Assembly (NCBI RefSeq): GCF_001280085.1
Contig: NZ_LGED01000234.1
Span: forward strand, 1-46,262
Length of the DNA stretch: 46,262 nucleotides
From: Saccharothrix sp. NRRL B-16348
GTDB taxonomy: Bacteria > Actinomycetota > Actinomycetes > Mycobacteriales > Pseudonocardiaceae
Direction: 5' to 3'
Part shown: in pieces, positions 35,074 through 44,742 of the stretch
How positions within the stretch are numbered: position 1 is the first letter of the stretch
How the letters are laid out: the number at the start of each line of letters is the position of its first letter
The notes under the pieces: generated by a model
Databases searched by the model: none
What the model saw: only the letters and a program-made list of their open reading frames with translations
What the model was told of the DNA's origin: nothing
Translations under genes and position numbers: made by a program

Positions 35074-35380
35074 CAGCCTCTTTGTAGTGGTTCGTCGAGC
35101 CCAACGCCGAGTGCCGCGCCTCAATGTCACTCGAACAGCAGCATCAGCTGCGTCGGGAAGCCGGTTCAGACATGAGTGAGCCTCGTTTTGGTCGCCGGGG
35201 CTCAAGGTGACGACATGATGGCGGCTATGGAGGTTGTAGAAGTACGAGGCGAGAGGCGGCACAGTTTGAGTCGAGCCTCCCACCACGGGTAAGTCTCAGC
35301 CCCTGCTGACCGCAGTTGCGAGAACAACCCAGCCGGACCCTGTACCTGCCGATAACCTCATCCATGCAGGTAGAGAGCGT

Positions 35381-36560
35381 ATGAAGCTCAAGATCTCGAA
35401 GCGCTCACGGGCGGGGTTGCCATCCGCCGTAACGTCGACCAGCGCGGCACGACGACCGGCTGTGCTGCTTCGACTGGCCTACCTGGGCGTGGCCAACGCC
35501 TTCGTGTTGCTGCGCCTGCTGCCCATGAGCGACTGGGACAAGGACGTGGAGATCTCGGCGCTGCGGCACCAGATCACCGTCCTGGAACGCCAACTGGGCG
35601 GGGACCGTCCGTGGTTCTTTCCCGGCGACCGGGCGTTCCTCGCGGCACTGCTGCACCGACTTCCCGTCGACACGCTTCGCCAGCTCCGACTGCTGGTCCG
35701 TCCGGAGACGGTGCTGCGGTGGCACCGAGACCTCATCGCACGCCGCCACGCAGCCAGATCCCGTCCCAAGCGTCCCGGCCGACCACGAACCATCCGCTCG
35801 ATCCGGCTACTGGTGCTGCGCCTGGCACGCGAGAACTCCGCCTGGGGGTACCGACGCATCCACGGCGAACTCCTCGTGCTCGGCATCAAGGTCGCAGCCT
35901 CCACGGTGTGGCAAATCCTCAAGGACGCCGGAATCGACCCGGCTGCCAAGCGCACCTCGACGACCTGGTCGGCCTTCCTTCGCTCCCAGGCCGACGCGCT
36001 ACTGGCCTGCGACTTCTTCGAGACATCCACCCTGATCGGCACCCGCCAGTACGTACTCGCGGTCATCGAACACGCCAGCCGCCGGATCCGCATCCTGGGC
36101 GCCACCACCCACCTGACCGCCGCCTGGGTCACCCAAGCCGCCAGGAACCTCGCCATGGACCTCGAAGACGCGGGCAGCTCTATGCGGTACCTGATCCGCG
36201 ACCGGGACGGGAAGTACCCAGCGCTGTTCGACGCCGTCCTCGCCGACGCGGGGATCCAGGTCGTCTTCACCGGTGTCCGGATACCGCGGATGAACGCGAT
36301 CATGGAGCGCTGGATCCGCAGTTGCCGCCGTGAACTCCTCGACCGAACGCTGATCTGGAACCAACGGCACCTGCTCCACGCCCTGCGCGAGTACGAGCAC
36401 TTCTACAACACCCACCGGCCTCACCAAGGCATCGCCAAACGCCCGACCACTACATGCGCTACCACAGTCAGTCACCGATCAAGCAGCCGTAACCCGACTC
36501 GACATCCGTCGACGGCAGCGGCTTGGCGGCATCCTCAACGAGTATCACCACGCCGCCTGA
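35381..36560 (+). pseudogene. DDE (rve integrase-core) transposase with C-terminal frameshift
   Basis: The plus-strand frame starts MKLKISKRSRAG (or at the internal ATG of MSDWDKDVEISALRHQITVL). It contains an N-terminal helix region, the linker ARENSAWGYRRIHGELLVLG, and a complete DDE core: Asp in LLACDFFETS, Asp in YLIRDRDGKYPALF and Glu in MNAIMERWIRSC. After FYNTHRPHQGIAKRP the frame diverges: one extra A near 36436 (GCCAAACGCC for GCCAACGCC) moves the normal ending, NARPLHALPQ then LDIRRRQRLGGILNEYHHAA, to the next frame, stopping at 36560. Since all three catalytic residues lie upstream of the shift, partial activity cannot be excluded. It probably inserted between the Crp-cyclase operon and the TPR ATPase. 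Confidence 0.8.
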
Positions 36561-36877
36561 CCTGCACGGACGATATTTTCGGCAAGCACAGGGTTGTCCC
36601 TGCCACGGTGCGAACAAGGAATCCGTCCGGATAGCAGGGGGCGTCCCGGACCGTGCAGCGGAGCCGGTCGAGCACACGCCACCCCTAGGGCGCCGCGGCT
36701 CCCGCTCCGCTGCCACGCAATGGCCGCGTGCGCCGCCTGCAGCCAGCCCATCACCCCGGCAACCTGCAACCTCGCAGGCACCGCCTCATGAAGTCCCATC
36801 CAAGACCCTGGCCCCGCGCGCCGCCGCACTGCCGTGTCCGACCCGCAACCGAGCTACCTTGCCGGCAACGTTCGGGG
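36561..36877. other. gap between transposase and TPR ATPase gene
   Basis: No convincing gene is visible. This stretch lies at the 3' end of both neighbouring genes (transposase on plus, ATPase on minus), so it should hold the transposon's right end and terminators. A 23-codon cysteine-containing frame at 36720-36791 (CAACSQPI) is noted but has no clear ribosome-binding site. Confidence 0.5.
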
Positions 36878-39175
36878 TCAGGTCGCTTCAGGCAGGTCGA
36901 AGGCGACGGCGGTCTTGCCGCCGGGCTCGATCCCGTACCTGCGCAGTCGAGCGGCTTCCGCGCCGCGGCCGGTCGCGTCGAGCAAGTCGATCAGTTGAGG
37001 CATCCCGTCCGGCTCGGCGATGCCCATCATCGTGGAGGTATCGGTGGTTGCTTCGACCAGCCAGCGCAGCAGCAGTTCAGCCTCGTCGTGCCTCCCGAGG
37101 AGCACGAGCGCCTCGGCGAGCCGTCCGGTGGCCGACCAGTTCCCCTTGTCGTGCTGTGCGCGCAGTGGCGGCTCGGCGTCGGCGACGCGGCCGAGTGCAC
37201 GGCACTTGTCGAGGATCAGCCGCTCGGCCATGAGGTCCTCGGCGGCGCTGCGCTGGAACCACGTGATCGCCTCGTCGAGATCGCCGTGCCGCACGAGGAA
37301 CTCGCCGAGGTGCCACATCAACGGGGTGGCGCCCGCCTCGGCGTGCCGCCGCAGCAGTTCCTCCGCACCGTTCCGGTCGCCTCGCCGCTGCAACGCGGCG
37401 GCCAGTTTCGACACGGCGAGCGGATCGCCGGTCTCGCCGTGCGCCCGGATCCAGTGGAACGCCTCCTCGGTTTCCCCTTGCGCGGTCAGCAGTTGCGCCA
37501 GGCGCCACATGGCGCCCAGGTTCCCGGCCTCCGCTTGGGAGGTCAGCACTTGTTTGGCCTCATCCGTGCGGTAGGCGTCCTGCAGCGCGTCCGCCAGCCG
37601 CAGAACCGGTTCGGACTCTCCCGCTTCGGCCGCGCGACGTGCCCAGAGCAGGGCCTCTTCGACGTGCGTGGCCATCAGCCTGTCCGCAAGCACCATCATC
37701 GCTCCGCGGTCGCCGGCCACGGAGCGATCTCGCAGGTCGTCTTCGTCCTCCGCAAGGTCGTGCCAGAGCCAGAGAGAATCCAGGCGCAGCGGCGGGTCGA
37801 GGCCGTCCGCACGGGCGTGCCACGCGGCAGACTCGGTTGTCGCGCCTCGACGTTCGTGCAGCCACCCCAGCAGTCGCATCGCCCTCGCCGTCCCCGAGAC
37901 CGCGGCACGGCCGTCCGACGCCACGCGCAGGGCACGATCGGCCAGCCGTGCGGCTAACGAGTAGAGGCCCCGCTGCTGTGCCTGCTCGGCCAGGGCCACG
38001 AGGTGGTCGACGTCGGTCGTGTGCTCGACCAACGCGTCCCACAGCCCGGCCGGGCAGCGTTCACGTTCTCGGTCCCGCGTCCCCTGCTGGCAAAGGTAGT
38101 CGTGCAGCTTGTACAGCGGTGCGCGGTCGGTCCCAGTGCGGTGTCGGATCAGCGGTCCCGGCGCGCCTTTGCACGGGCGGGTTGCGTAGTCCAACGTGCG
38201 TTCCAGCCAGTCTTCGCCCAACTGGTCGACCTCGACGTCGTTGAGGTACGCCAGGGCGCCTTGTGACAGGAGCTGCGCCGACAGGGCTTCTGGATACCCG
38301 AGGCGCCAGGCGTCCACCGCCGTCCGCAACACGGCCTCAGCCGCGCGTGGCGCCGTGCGCCACCGGTCGAGCAGTTCCGGCGCGCCTGCCAGGGACTGGG
38401 TGACCTGCCGGCCCGCGGCGTGCTGCCTGGCCCACGCCAACCGCGGGTCGGCCTTCGCGGCCTGCGCGAGGGCTGGCAGATCCACGTCCTCGAACATGTC
38501 GGGCACGCGAATGACATGTCCCGCAAGCAACGCGGTCGTCTGCGAGCCGGGTTCCCGCGTGAGGTCGTTGTGGTGCTCGCGCCACAGCGTGCCCAGCACC
38601 AGCACCGGCGCCCGACGAGGATCACTCAGCAGGGCGCGCAGCATCCCGACCACCCGCTCACCCCGATCCCCGCTCGCGCCCAGGTACTCCTGGGTCTCGT
38701 TCAGCCACACGACCGTGCGCGGCCCCACCCGGTCCAGACCGGCCAGCGCCGCTTGCGCACGGGTGGGCGACTGCGGGTGCCACAAACGCCACCCGCCCGC
38801 CGCGCGCAGCGGCGCCAACGCCTCCCAGCAGGCGCGGGTCTTGCCCGCCGCCGAACCCGCCGTGAGCACGGCAATCGCGCTCCGGCCTCCTACGGCCTGC
38901 TCGACCACCTCGCGGAGCTGCTCGTCGTGGGCACGCGGCACGTAGACCGGCAACCCGGGCAACTGCCCCTCGTCGAGCGTGATCGACCGGTGCACCTCCA
39001 CCGCGTACGGGTCCACCACCTGCTCCAGCGGCACCCCCACCGGACCGCTCGGCGGGACCGCGGTCAGGTACACGTCGCCCGCGGCTTGCACCACCACCGA
39101 ACCACCGGAAGCCGCGGCGTTCTGCGTGATGCCGGGAGTGGCCAGGTCCTCGTGATCGTCCTTACGCCCGCGCAT
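36878..39175 (-). CDS. P-loop NTPase with C-terminal TPR/Sel1-like repeats
   Basis: 765 residues from ATG 39175 with GGAGG upstream. Residues ~22-37 (ASGGSVVVQAAGDVYL) form a short Gly/Val-rich segment of the kind found at the front of actinobacterial sensor ATPases. The P-loop is LTAGSAAGKTRACWEAL (~residues 104-120) and the Walker B-like strand is RTVVWLNETQEYL (~153). Helical lid-type sequence follows to ~residue 370. The C-terminal half consists of repeated helix pairs such as AEAGNLGAMWRLAQLLTAQG and LLRRHAEAGATPLMWHLGEF, i.e. TPR/Sel1-like repeats. The layout (adaptor segment, NTPase, repeats) is that of STAND-type sensors; no effector enzyme is attached. A small ORF lies ~40 bp upstream. 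Confidence 0.75.
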   Translation of the reverse strand: MRGRKDDHEDLATPGITQNAAASGGSVVVQAAGDVYLTAVPPSGPVGVPLEQVVDPYAVEVHRSITLDEGQLPGLPVYVPRAHDEQLREVVEQAVGGRSAIAVLTAGSAAGKTRACWEALAPLRAAGGWRLWHPQSPTRAQAALAGLDRVGPRTVVWLNETQEYLGASGDRGERVVGMLRALLSDPRRAPVLVLGTLWREHHNDLTREPGSQTTALLAGHVIRVPDMFEDVDLPALAQAAKADPRLAWARQHAAGRQVTQSLAGAPELLDRWRTAPRAAEAVLRTAVDAWRLGYPEALSAQLLSQGALAYLNDVEVDQLGEDWLERTLDYATRPCKGAPGPLIRHRTGTDRAPLYKLHDYLCQQGTRDRERERCPAGLWDALVEHTTDVDHLVALAEQAQQRGLYSLAARLADRALRVASDGRAAVSGTARAMRLLGWLHERRGATTESAAWHARADGLDPPLRLDSLWLWHDLAEDEDDLRDRSVAGDRGAMMVLADRLMATHVEEALLWARRAAEAGESEPVLRLADALQDAYRTDEAKQVLTSQAEAGNLGAMWRLAQLLTAQGETEEAFHWIRAHGETGDPLAVSKLAAALQRRGDRNGAEELLRRHAEAGATPLMWHLGEFLVRHGDLDEAITWFQRSAAEDLMAERLILDKCRALGRVADAEPPLRAQHDKGNWSATGRLAEALVLLGRHDEAELLLRWLVEATTDTSTMMGIAEPDGMPQLIDLLDATGRGAEAARLRRYGIEPGGKTAVAFDLPEAT

Positions 39176-39215
39176 CGCGCCATCCTCCCAGCGGGAACCA
39201 GACCCGCTCCACCCG

Positions 39216-39404
39216 TCAAGGACGGTGGCAGCGGGGACCTTGCCAGTACTCCCGGTGTGGCATCACGCGCTCGCGCCCGCGACGGCCGCTGCGGACGACC
39301 AACGCGACCACGCCGCCATCCAGTACGACGAGCCGACGAATGAAGGCCAACGCCAAACCCGGCCATTGCAGGTTCACCTCGGCGATGCCGAGGGCGGTGA
39401 TCAT
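39216..39404 (-). CDS. small hypothetical protein
   Basis: A 62-codon frame from ATG 39404, starting MITALGIAEVNLQWPGLA, with GGAG seven bases upstream. The middle carries a hydrophobic run (GLALAFIRRLVVLDGGVVAL) and the C-terminus is basic. It ends ~40 bp before the TPR ATPase start on the same strand and could be a small co-transcribed gene or leader. No family recognised. Confidence 0.35.
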   Translation of the reverse strand: MITALGIAEVNLQWPGLALAFIRRLVVLDGGVVALVVRSGRRGRERVMPHREYWQGPRCHRP

Positions 39405-39491
39405 GCGGTGCTCCGAATGGTGTGGAAAACGTCTCCCAGCGAGGCGTGGTGGGCGCGGAGGCATGTCAGGCGCAGGCCGTCGCGGCGGGCT

Positions 39492-39538
39492 CAGGTGAGG
39501 TTTGACCACGGGAGTATCCCATGGTCAAACCTCACCTG
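39492..39538. terminator. long perfect hairpin, possible terminator or protein-binding site
   Basis: A 17-bp perfect inverted repeat: CAGGTGAGGTTTGACCA (39492-39508) and TGGTCAAACCTCACCTG (39522-39538), with a 13-base spacer. It lies ~220 bp downstream of the minus-strand XRE-NACHT gene and upstream of the minus-strand TPR ATPase. As RNA it would form a very stable stem on either strand but has no U tract, which is common for actinomycete terminators. The long exact symmetry also fits a dimeric operator or a mobile-element end. Confidence 0.6.
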
Positions 39539-39588
39539 GCATGACGACGCGCCCACTACGCCGGACGACGAGAGGAGAACGTCCTGTC

Positions 39589-39720
39589 ATGCCGCACCCG
39601 TCGGGCAGGGGGACCAACGTCTTCCGCTACTGCCGATTCCAGGACGTGAGGCCACGGTGTCGGCCGACCTGCCGTGCTCGCTGGATCGGCGCCGCTGGCG
39701 GCTCACGAGGACCATTGGGC
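39589..39720 (+). pseudogene. probable integrase N-terminal fragment
   Basis: Behind a GGAGAA ribosome-binding site, the plus strand encodes MPHPSGRGTNVFRYCRFQD in one frame and, after a frame change, ATVSADLPCSLDRRRWRLTR in another. Together these resemble the N-terminal, cysteine-containing arm region of actinobacterial phage-type integrases (GNVFRRCxCRD, then HGTWSFAVDLPSLDRRRR). Only ~45 codons remain and no catalytic domain follows, so this is at most a remnant. The identification is by eye and tentative. Confidence 0.3.
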
Positions 39721-39755
39721 ATCGTTTTTCAGATGGAGTGGCGGAACCGGTGGCA

Positions 39756-42700
39756 TCAGGAAACGTCGGGCTTGGTCGCGGCGTCGACTTCCGCTATGAC
39801 GACTGCGAGCGCCTCGGGCACCATCTTGACCAGTTCCCGGATTGACAGGTGCCAGTGGGCGATCCTCAAGGCTCTGGCGGTCGCGCGTGCGCGCCGGTGC
39901 GGTTCCTGGCTTGCGGTCAGAGTCAGGAAGGCCAGCGCTTGTTGTTCTGGGGTGGTGGAGGGGTCGATGGATTCGGCGATGGCGTTGGCGCGGTCGAGGT
40001 CGCTGGCCCTGACTGCTGCCTCGGCCACCGACACCAGCACGCTCGCCCGTGTGTAGGGGTTGTCGATGGAGTCGGCGGCCGCCTCGGCGCGAGTGATCAA
40101 GGAGCGTCCTCGATCGTGATGACCGGTGTCGACTGCGGCTTCGGCCACCGACGCCAGGGCGCGTGCCTCGTGGGCGCCGATGATGGAGTCGGCGATTCCC
40201 TCGGCACGTGCGATGTACGAGCCGGCTCGGCGGGAATCACCGGTCTTGGCAACGACTTTGGCCAGCAACGCCAGGGTGCGGACAGCCCGCTCATGCTCGA
40301 ACGGGTCGACGCGGATGTGGTCGATGCGAATGGAGTCGGCGACGGTCTCGGCACGCTCGACCAGATCGCCGGCCCGCTTGGAAGTACCGTCCCGGGCTAC
40401 GAAGTCACTCATCGCCACCAGCACCTTCGCCTGCTCCTCGTGGGTGCAGCGAACAGAGTCGGCGATGCGTGTGGCGCGCCTGAGGTTGCCGGACTTGGCC
40501 GCGGCTTCGGCTCGGCCGAGTTCGACCGCGTTGGCCGCCGAGTCGATGGAGGATCCGAGTGACCTCGCCCGCTGGAAGTCGTTTCTCTCGGCGCGGCGGG
40601 CCATGGTCGCGGCACGTCCGAGCAGTTCTCGGGCTTGATCGAAACTGCCGGCTCTGGCTGTGGCATCACCTGTTCTCATCAGCGCCCACGCCTGCACGTA
40701 GGGGTCGGCGATGAACTTGATGACGGCGTCAGCGCGGGTGGGGTCACCGGCCACGGCTGCGACCTCGGCGGCGGAAGCCAGCGCGCCACTCCGGTCCTCG
40801 GCACCGCTGATGGAGCGCGCGATGGCCTCGGCACGTGCGACTAACAAGCGTGCCCCATCGAGGTCGCCGGCTTCGACCGCGGCTTCAGTCACCGACCTCA
40901 GTCCGGACAGGAGTTCCCGCTGGCCCATCAGGTCGGGGGTCCGGGAAACGGTCTCGGCGCGCAGGATCAAGGCGCGCGCTCGCTCGACATCGCCGGCCCT
41001 GGCTACGACTTCAGCCACGGACGCGAGTGCCCATGCCTGCTGCGCGAGCACCACGATCGAACGGATGATGGCGTCCGCCCGGTCAAGATCGCCGATCCTG
41101 GCGGCCGTTTCGGCTACCGCCACCAGTACCCGCGCCTGTTGATCGGCCATGAGGCTCGAACGGGTATCGATGGCGCGCGCGTTGGCTTCGGCCCGGTCGA
41201 TCAGCCTGCCCGCCAAGTCTCGATCACGGGCCTTGCCTGCGGCTTCTGCCACGGAACACAGACCCCACGCCTGCTGCTCCAACCCGTCAATAGAGTCGGC
41301 GATGTCGTGGGCGCGGGCGATCAACGTGGCCACTCCGGCGATGTCACCGGCCTCGGCGACGATTCCTGCCGCCGACGCCAGTGCTCTTGTCCGCCAGTAG
41401 GGAGCCGTGATGGAGTTGGCGGTGATCTCGGTGCGCTGAACGTCGCCGGTCCTGGCCACTGCTTCGGTCACCGACATCAGGGCTTTGTCCCTGTCTTCGT
41501 ACTCAGCCGTGATGGCGCGTGCCAGAGCCTCGGCGCGATCTATCCCACTGACCTCGGCTGTCGCTTCGACCAGCAACACCAGGGCACTCGACGCAGAATT
41601 GACGTCGGTGATCGAGCGGGCGACGGCCTCCGCCTGGTCGATCAGCGTGGCGGCCCGCTCGGGTTGACCAGCCTTGGCGGCAACTGCTGCTACTGCCCCC
41701 AGTGTCAACGCCTTCGACCTCAAGTCGTCGATCAAGGCGCCGATGGCCTGGGCGTCGTCGATCAAGGTGGTGGTTCGCTCGGGTGCACCGGCTTGGACAG
41801 CGGCTTCGGCCACCCACACCAAAGCTTTTGCCCGTACCCACGGTGTGCAGATGGACCGCGCGATGGTCTCGGCGCGATCGAGGTGGCCTGTCCGGGCAGT
41901 CGCCTTGGTGACCGATGGCAGGACCTCCGCCTGCCGTTCCCAGCCATGCCGGTCGAGGTGGGAACGAGCGGAGGCCTCGGCCCGGTCAATATCCCCCAAC
42001 AGCGCCCATACCGGAGGAAGGTTGAGAGGGGTGTTGTGGTTCTGGGCGGCCAGGCGATCGCGGTGGATGGCAAGCCTGACCATCGCGACCAGGTCGGGAT
42101 TGTCCTGAGCGACGATCACATCCTGCGCGGTGGTGATCTCGGTCAACGCGGCGGTGTCGGCGCCGAAGAGGTCACGCATACGTCCCTGGCGGGCGAGATC
42201 GGTCGCGCACTCGGCCATGCGCGGCAGGTCACCGACGTCCTCCAGCATCCGGAAGAAGCTCCGGAACAGGTACTCCGGTGTCTGCGACGGCCATCCCAGT
42301 CGGCGGTATTCCTCAGCCCCGGCGAATATCCGGCGACGATGGTCGTCCAGTTCCTCGCTCATCAGGGTTCGGGCCAGTCTTCGCAGGTCCGCATGCGCCA
42401 GATCGTATTCGCTGTCGCTGTCGGGCGTTGTCGCGCCGTCCGTGCCCAAGCGGTGCAGCACCCGACCGCTCACCGTTGCAAGGCGCCGCTTGATTTTCCG
42501 CTCGCTCTTGTGTGTCAGTGCAGCCAGGCACCGGATGCTCAGACCGGTTCCGGCGGCCACGATCAGCCCCAGCAGCCGACGCGAAAGTGCGGTGTCGTCG
42601 AGCATGTCGGTGAGGTCTTGCTCCGCTCTTTGCTGGATGACCGCGGCATGATCGGAAGGCACCAGCTCCCGGGCGACGCCGGGGTCCCGGAGCGGGTGGC

Positions 42701-43577
42701 ACTTGGGCACGTCGACAGGCGGGTCAGGGCGCCCCGAGGCGATCACGCGCATTCCGTCCGGTGGTCGTTCGGGGAGTAGCGAGGCGATGCTGGGTCTACG
42801 TCTGGGCCGGCTCCTGTTGGCGAAGTAGTCCTCATCGAGCCCGTCTACCACGAGGACAAGACGCCGATCTTCCTCACCGCACTTCCGCGCGGCACTGTGC
42901 AGCATTGAATCAAGGTCGGCACGCGACGGGTGCGGTGGCGGAGCCTCGCCCAGGACGACACCGAGCTGCTGGGTCACGACGCGGAGAAAGTCCTGGTAGT
43001 CGTCCTGGGCGCCGGCTCTGACGAAGAAGGCGATCAACGTCACCTCCTCTGGATCGGGCGGTGCCAGTACGAACGCCGCTAGTAGCGCGGTCTTCCCCGC
43101 CCATGCGGTGCCGCGCCAGTAGGAGTACGACTCACCGGATGGTCGAAGGCAGAAATCTCTGAGCTCGGCCAGCTCGGCGTCGCGACCCTTGAGCACGGGC
43201 GCCGCGAACCTACTGACCGTGTGGGTGTAGTCGAGCACATGCTGCGGGGCCGGGCGGATGACCGGGTCATCGCTGGCCTCGGCCTCGCGCATGCCGACCG
43301 GCGGTGTCGGCGGCTTGTTCACCGACATGTCGCTTGCCCTGACCCGGTTCCGCGCGTCCACCCACGGTTGAAGGTCGCTCTCGCCGCACGCCTGCACGAA
43401 CGACCGCACAGTGGACGGCCTGGGGAAGCTCTGCCCTGTGGCCATCCTCTGCAACGTCGACGTCGAGCTGCCGCACCGCTCAGCCAACACGTGGTAGCTC
43501 AGGCCGGATCCGTGGTACAGCTGCCACATCGCTGCATTCCACACATCCCTGGTGTGGATCCGGTGGGGATCGATCAT
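39756..43577 (-). CDS. XRE-NACHT/STAND NTPase with ~17 helical repeats
   Basis: About 1273 residues from ATG 43577, preferred over GTG 43616 because GGAGGT lies nine bases upstream. Residues ~15-65 are a helix-turn-helix (YHVLAERCGSSTSTLQRMAT). The NTPase follows: P-loop YWRGTAWAGKTALLAAF (~153-169), Walker B RLVLVVDGLDEDYF (~239-252), then MRVIASGRPDPPVDVP, the NACHT-like sensor strand. Residues ~300-530 are a helical lid and winged-helix region. Residues ~540-1225 are about 17 repeats of roughly 33-45 residues of the form SVAEAAARAGDLDRARALI, with a conserved Gly-Asp/Arg-Ala turn. HTH-NACHT-repeat proteins are abundant in actinomycetes; the build is that of pattern-sensing STAND ATPases, but no effector domain is attached and its target is unknown. 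It is transcribed alone. Confidence 0.85.
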   Translation of the reverse strand: MIDPHRIHTRDVWNAAMWQLYHGSGLSYHVLAERCGSSTSTLQRMATGQSFPRPSTVRSFVQACGESDLQPWVDARNRVRASDMSVNKPPTPPVGMREAEASDDPVIRPAPQHVLDYTHTVSRFAAPVLKGRDAELAELRDFCLRPSGESYSYWRGTAWAGKTALLAAFVLAPPDPEEVTLIAFFVRAGAQDDYQDFLRVVTQQLGVVLGEAPPPHPSRADLDSMLHSAARKCGEEDRRLVLVVDGLDEDYFANRSRPRRRPSIASLLPERPPDGMRVIASGRPDPPVDVPKCHPLRDPGVARELVPSDHAAVIQQRAEQDLTDMLDDTALSRRLLGLIVAAGTGLSIRCLAALTHKSERKIKRRLATVSGRVLHRLGTDGATTPDSDSEYDLAHADLRRLARTLMSEELDDHRRRIFAGAEEYRRLGWPSQTPEYLFRSFFRMLEDVGDLPRMAECATDLARQGRMRDLFGADTAALTEITTAQDVIVAQDNPDLVAMVRLAIHRDRLAAQNHNTPLNLPPVWALLGDIDRAEASARSHLDRHGWERQAEVLPSVTKATARTGHLDRAETIARSICTPWVRAKALVWVAEAAVQAGAPERTTTLIDDAQAIGALIDDLRSKALTLGAVAAVAAKAGQPERAATLIDQAEAVARSITDVNSASSALVLLVEATAEVSGIDRAEALARAITAEYEDRDKALMSVTEAVARTGDVQRTEITANSITAPYWRTRALASAAGIVAEAGDIAGVATLIARAHDIADSIDGLEQQAWGLCSVAEAAGKARDRDLAGRLIDRAEANARAIDTRSSLMADQQARVLVAVAETAARIGDLDRADAIIRSIVVLAQQAWALASVAEVVARAGDVERARALILRAETVSRTPDLMGQRELLSGLRSVTEAAVEAGDLDGARLLVARAEAIARSISGAEDRSGALASAAEVAAVAGDPTRADAVIKFIADPYVQAWALMRTGDATARAGSFDQARELLGRAATMARRAERNDFQRARSLGSSIDSAANAVELGRAEAAAKSGNLRRATRIADSVRCTHEEQAKVLVAMSDFVARDGTSKRAGDLVERAETVADSIRIDHIRVDPFEHERAVRTLALLAKVVAKTGDSRRAGSYIARAEGIADSIIGAHEARALASVAEAAVDTGHHDRGRSLITRAEAAADSIDNPYTRASVLVSVAEAAVRASDLDRANAIAESIDPSTTPEQQALAFLTLTASQEPHRRARATARALRIAHWHLSIRELVKMVPEALAVVIAEVDAATKPDVS

Positions 43578-43751
43578 CCCTCTGCTACCTCCACTGCCTG
43601 CTACCGAAACCGTCACCCTGCCGTGCCTTCGGTTTCATGACAAGACCCATTGACCGCGACATGCGGTTTCGTACGGTTACGCCAACGCTGCTGCGACCGA
43701 ACACCAATTGGATGCACGATGCTGGTGCCTGACACGCAGAAAGGAGCACCG

Positions 43752-43990
43752 GTGACGAGCACCGCCACGGCCACGGAGCGGCCGAAACGTGGTTGCGCGT
43801 GGTGACCGCAACCGGGATCTTGGCCGTGATCGGCGGCGCAACCCTGGTCCTGACCGCCGCGGCACGCGTCCCTACCGCTCTCGCCGAGTTCCTCCGAGCC
43901 TGCGTACTCGTGGTTACCGCAGCCCGCGAACTCCGTGCCGCCTTCACCAAGGACAAAGAGCAGCCCGGTGCCCACGACTCGAGCCCGTAG
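43752..43990 (+). pseudogene. small membrane protein with probable frameshift near its start
   Basis: A strong ribosome-binding site (AAGGAG) precedes GTG 43752, which opens MTSTATATERPKRG but hits a stop at 43805. One frame over, from 43799 (GTG), an open frame of 63 residues gives VVTATGILAVIGGATLVLTA and then FLRACVLVVTAARELRAAF, a typical short actinobacterial protein with one or two hydrophobic helices. Joining ERPK to WLRVVTATG by one extra base near 43788 would restore a ~78-residue protein. Either the gene is broken or translation starts at 43799. It is divergent from the XRE-NACHT gene. Confidence 0.4.
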
Positions 43991-44207
43991 TAGGTCATGG
44001 TGCAGCGTTCGGGCATGGGCAACCGCTGGAGACGATCACACGTCACCGCATCCGCGAGTCTGGTCGACGAAGCGCGAACGCAATCTCATGCCGCGTAGCG
44101 GGCGTTCGACCTTGCGGCCGGCGGCGACCTTTGCTGACGGGCGCTCACCGGCGCGGCTGGTGCGTCGGCCGAGGGCCTGCCATGCCGTCCTGGGAAGCCG
44201 CCTTGGG

Positions 44208-44742
44208 ATGATCTTGCTTCCTTTGGTGGTGTGGAGGGCGGGTGTTGTGCTGTTGTCCGGTCGGGACGTGCTCACGGACTGGATGGGCCTGCGGGCGGAA
44301 GACCGGACCGGGGTCCAGTGCGACCAGGGGCCGGCTCCCACGGGTGGCCTGCGGTTCGCGTTCTACGGTCGGACCTCGACCACCGAGCACCAGGATCCGG
44401 TGACCTCGCGGGCGTGGCAGTTGGAGGTGGCCCAGGAGTTGGTCGCCGGGCACGGCACCATCACGGCCACGTTCTTCGACGCCGGGCGGTCGCGGCGTGA
44501 CCGGTGGCGAGACCGGCCGCAGGCTGCGGAGCTGTTGGCCGCGGTGCGGGATCCGGATCGCGGGTTCGACGCGATCGTGGTGGGGGAGTACGAGCGCGGT
44601 TTCGCCGGTGATCAGTTGGAGCGGCTGCTGGCGTTGTTCCGGCGTCACGGGGTGCGGGTGTGGCTGCTCGAGGCCGGTGGGCCGGTCGACCTGGAGACGC
44701 CGGAGCATCGGGCGTTGGTCAGGATGTTGGGTGCGCAGTCGC
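44208..44742 (+). pseudogene. serine recombinase, N-terminal resolvase domain only (truncated)
   Basis: The frame contains LRFAFYGRTSTTEHQDPVTS (with the catalytic serine of the RTS motif), RDRWRDRPQAAELLAAV and the strand FDAIVVGEYERGFAGDQLE, up to EHRALVRMLGAQS near 44741. This is the N-terminal catalytic domain of large actinobacterial serine recombinases. Beyond this point the expected recombinase and zinc-ribbon domains (several hundred residues) are missing; the open frame continues to 45068 with unrelated sequence. ATG 44208 is a possible start, with GTG 44247 or ATG 44283 as alternatives. Without its DNA-binding part the protein should be inactive. The truncation point lies ~270 bp before the second palindrome cluster. 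Confidence 0.75.

Noticed and set aside
36720..36791. A 23-codon frame with a CxxC motif
   Set aside because: Very short, no ribosome-binding site, in transposon-flanking DNA; cannot be supported as a gene.
41139..42779. A ~546-codon plus-strand open frame with repeats opposite the XRE-NACHT gene
   Set aside because: The repetition is the mirror of the helical repeats on the minus strand; no independent protein signature.
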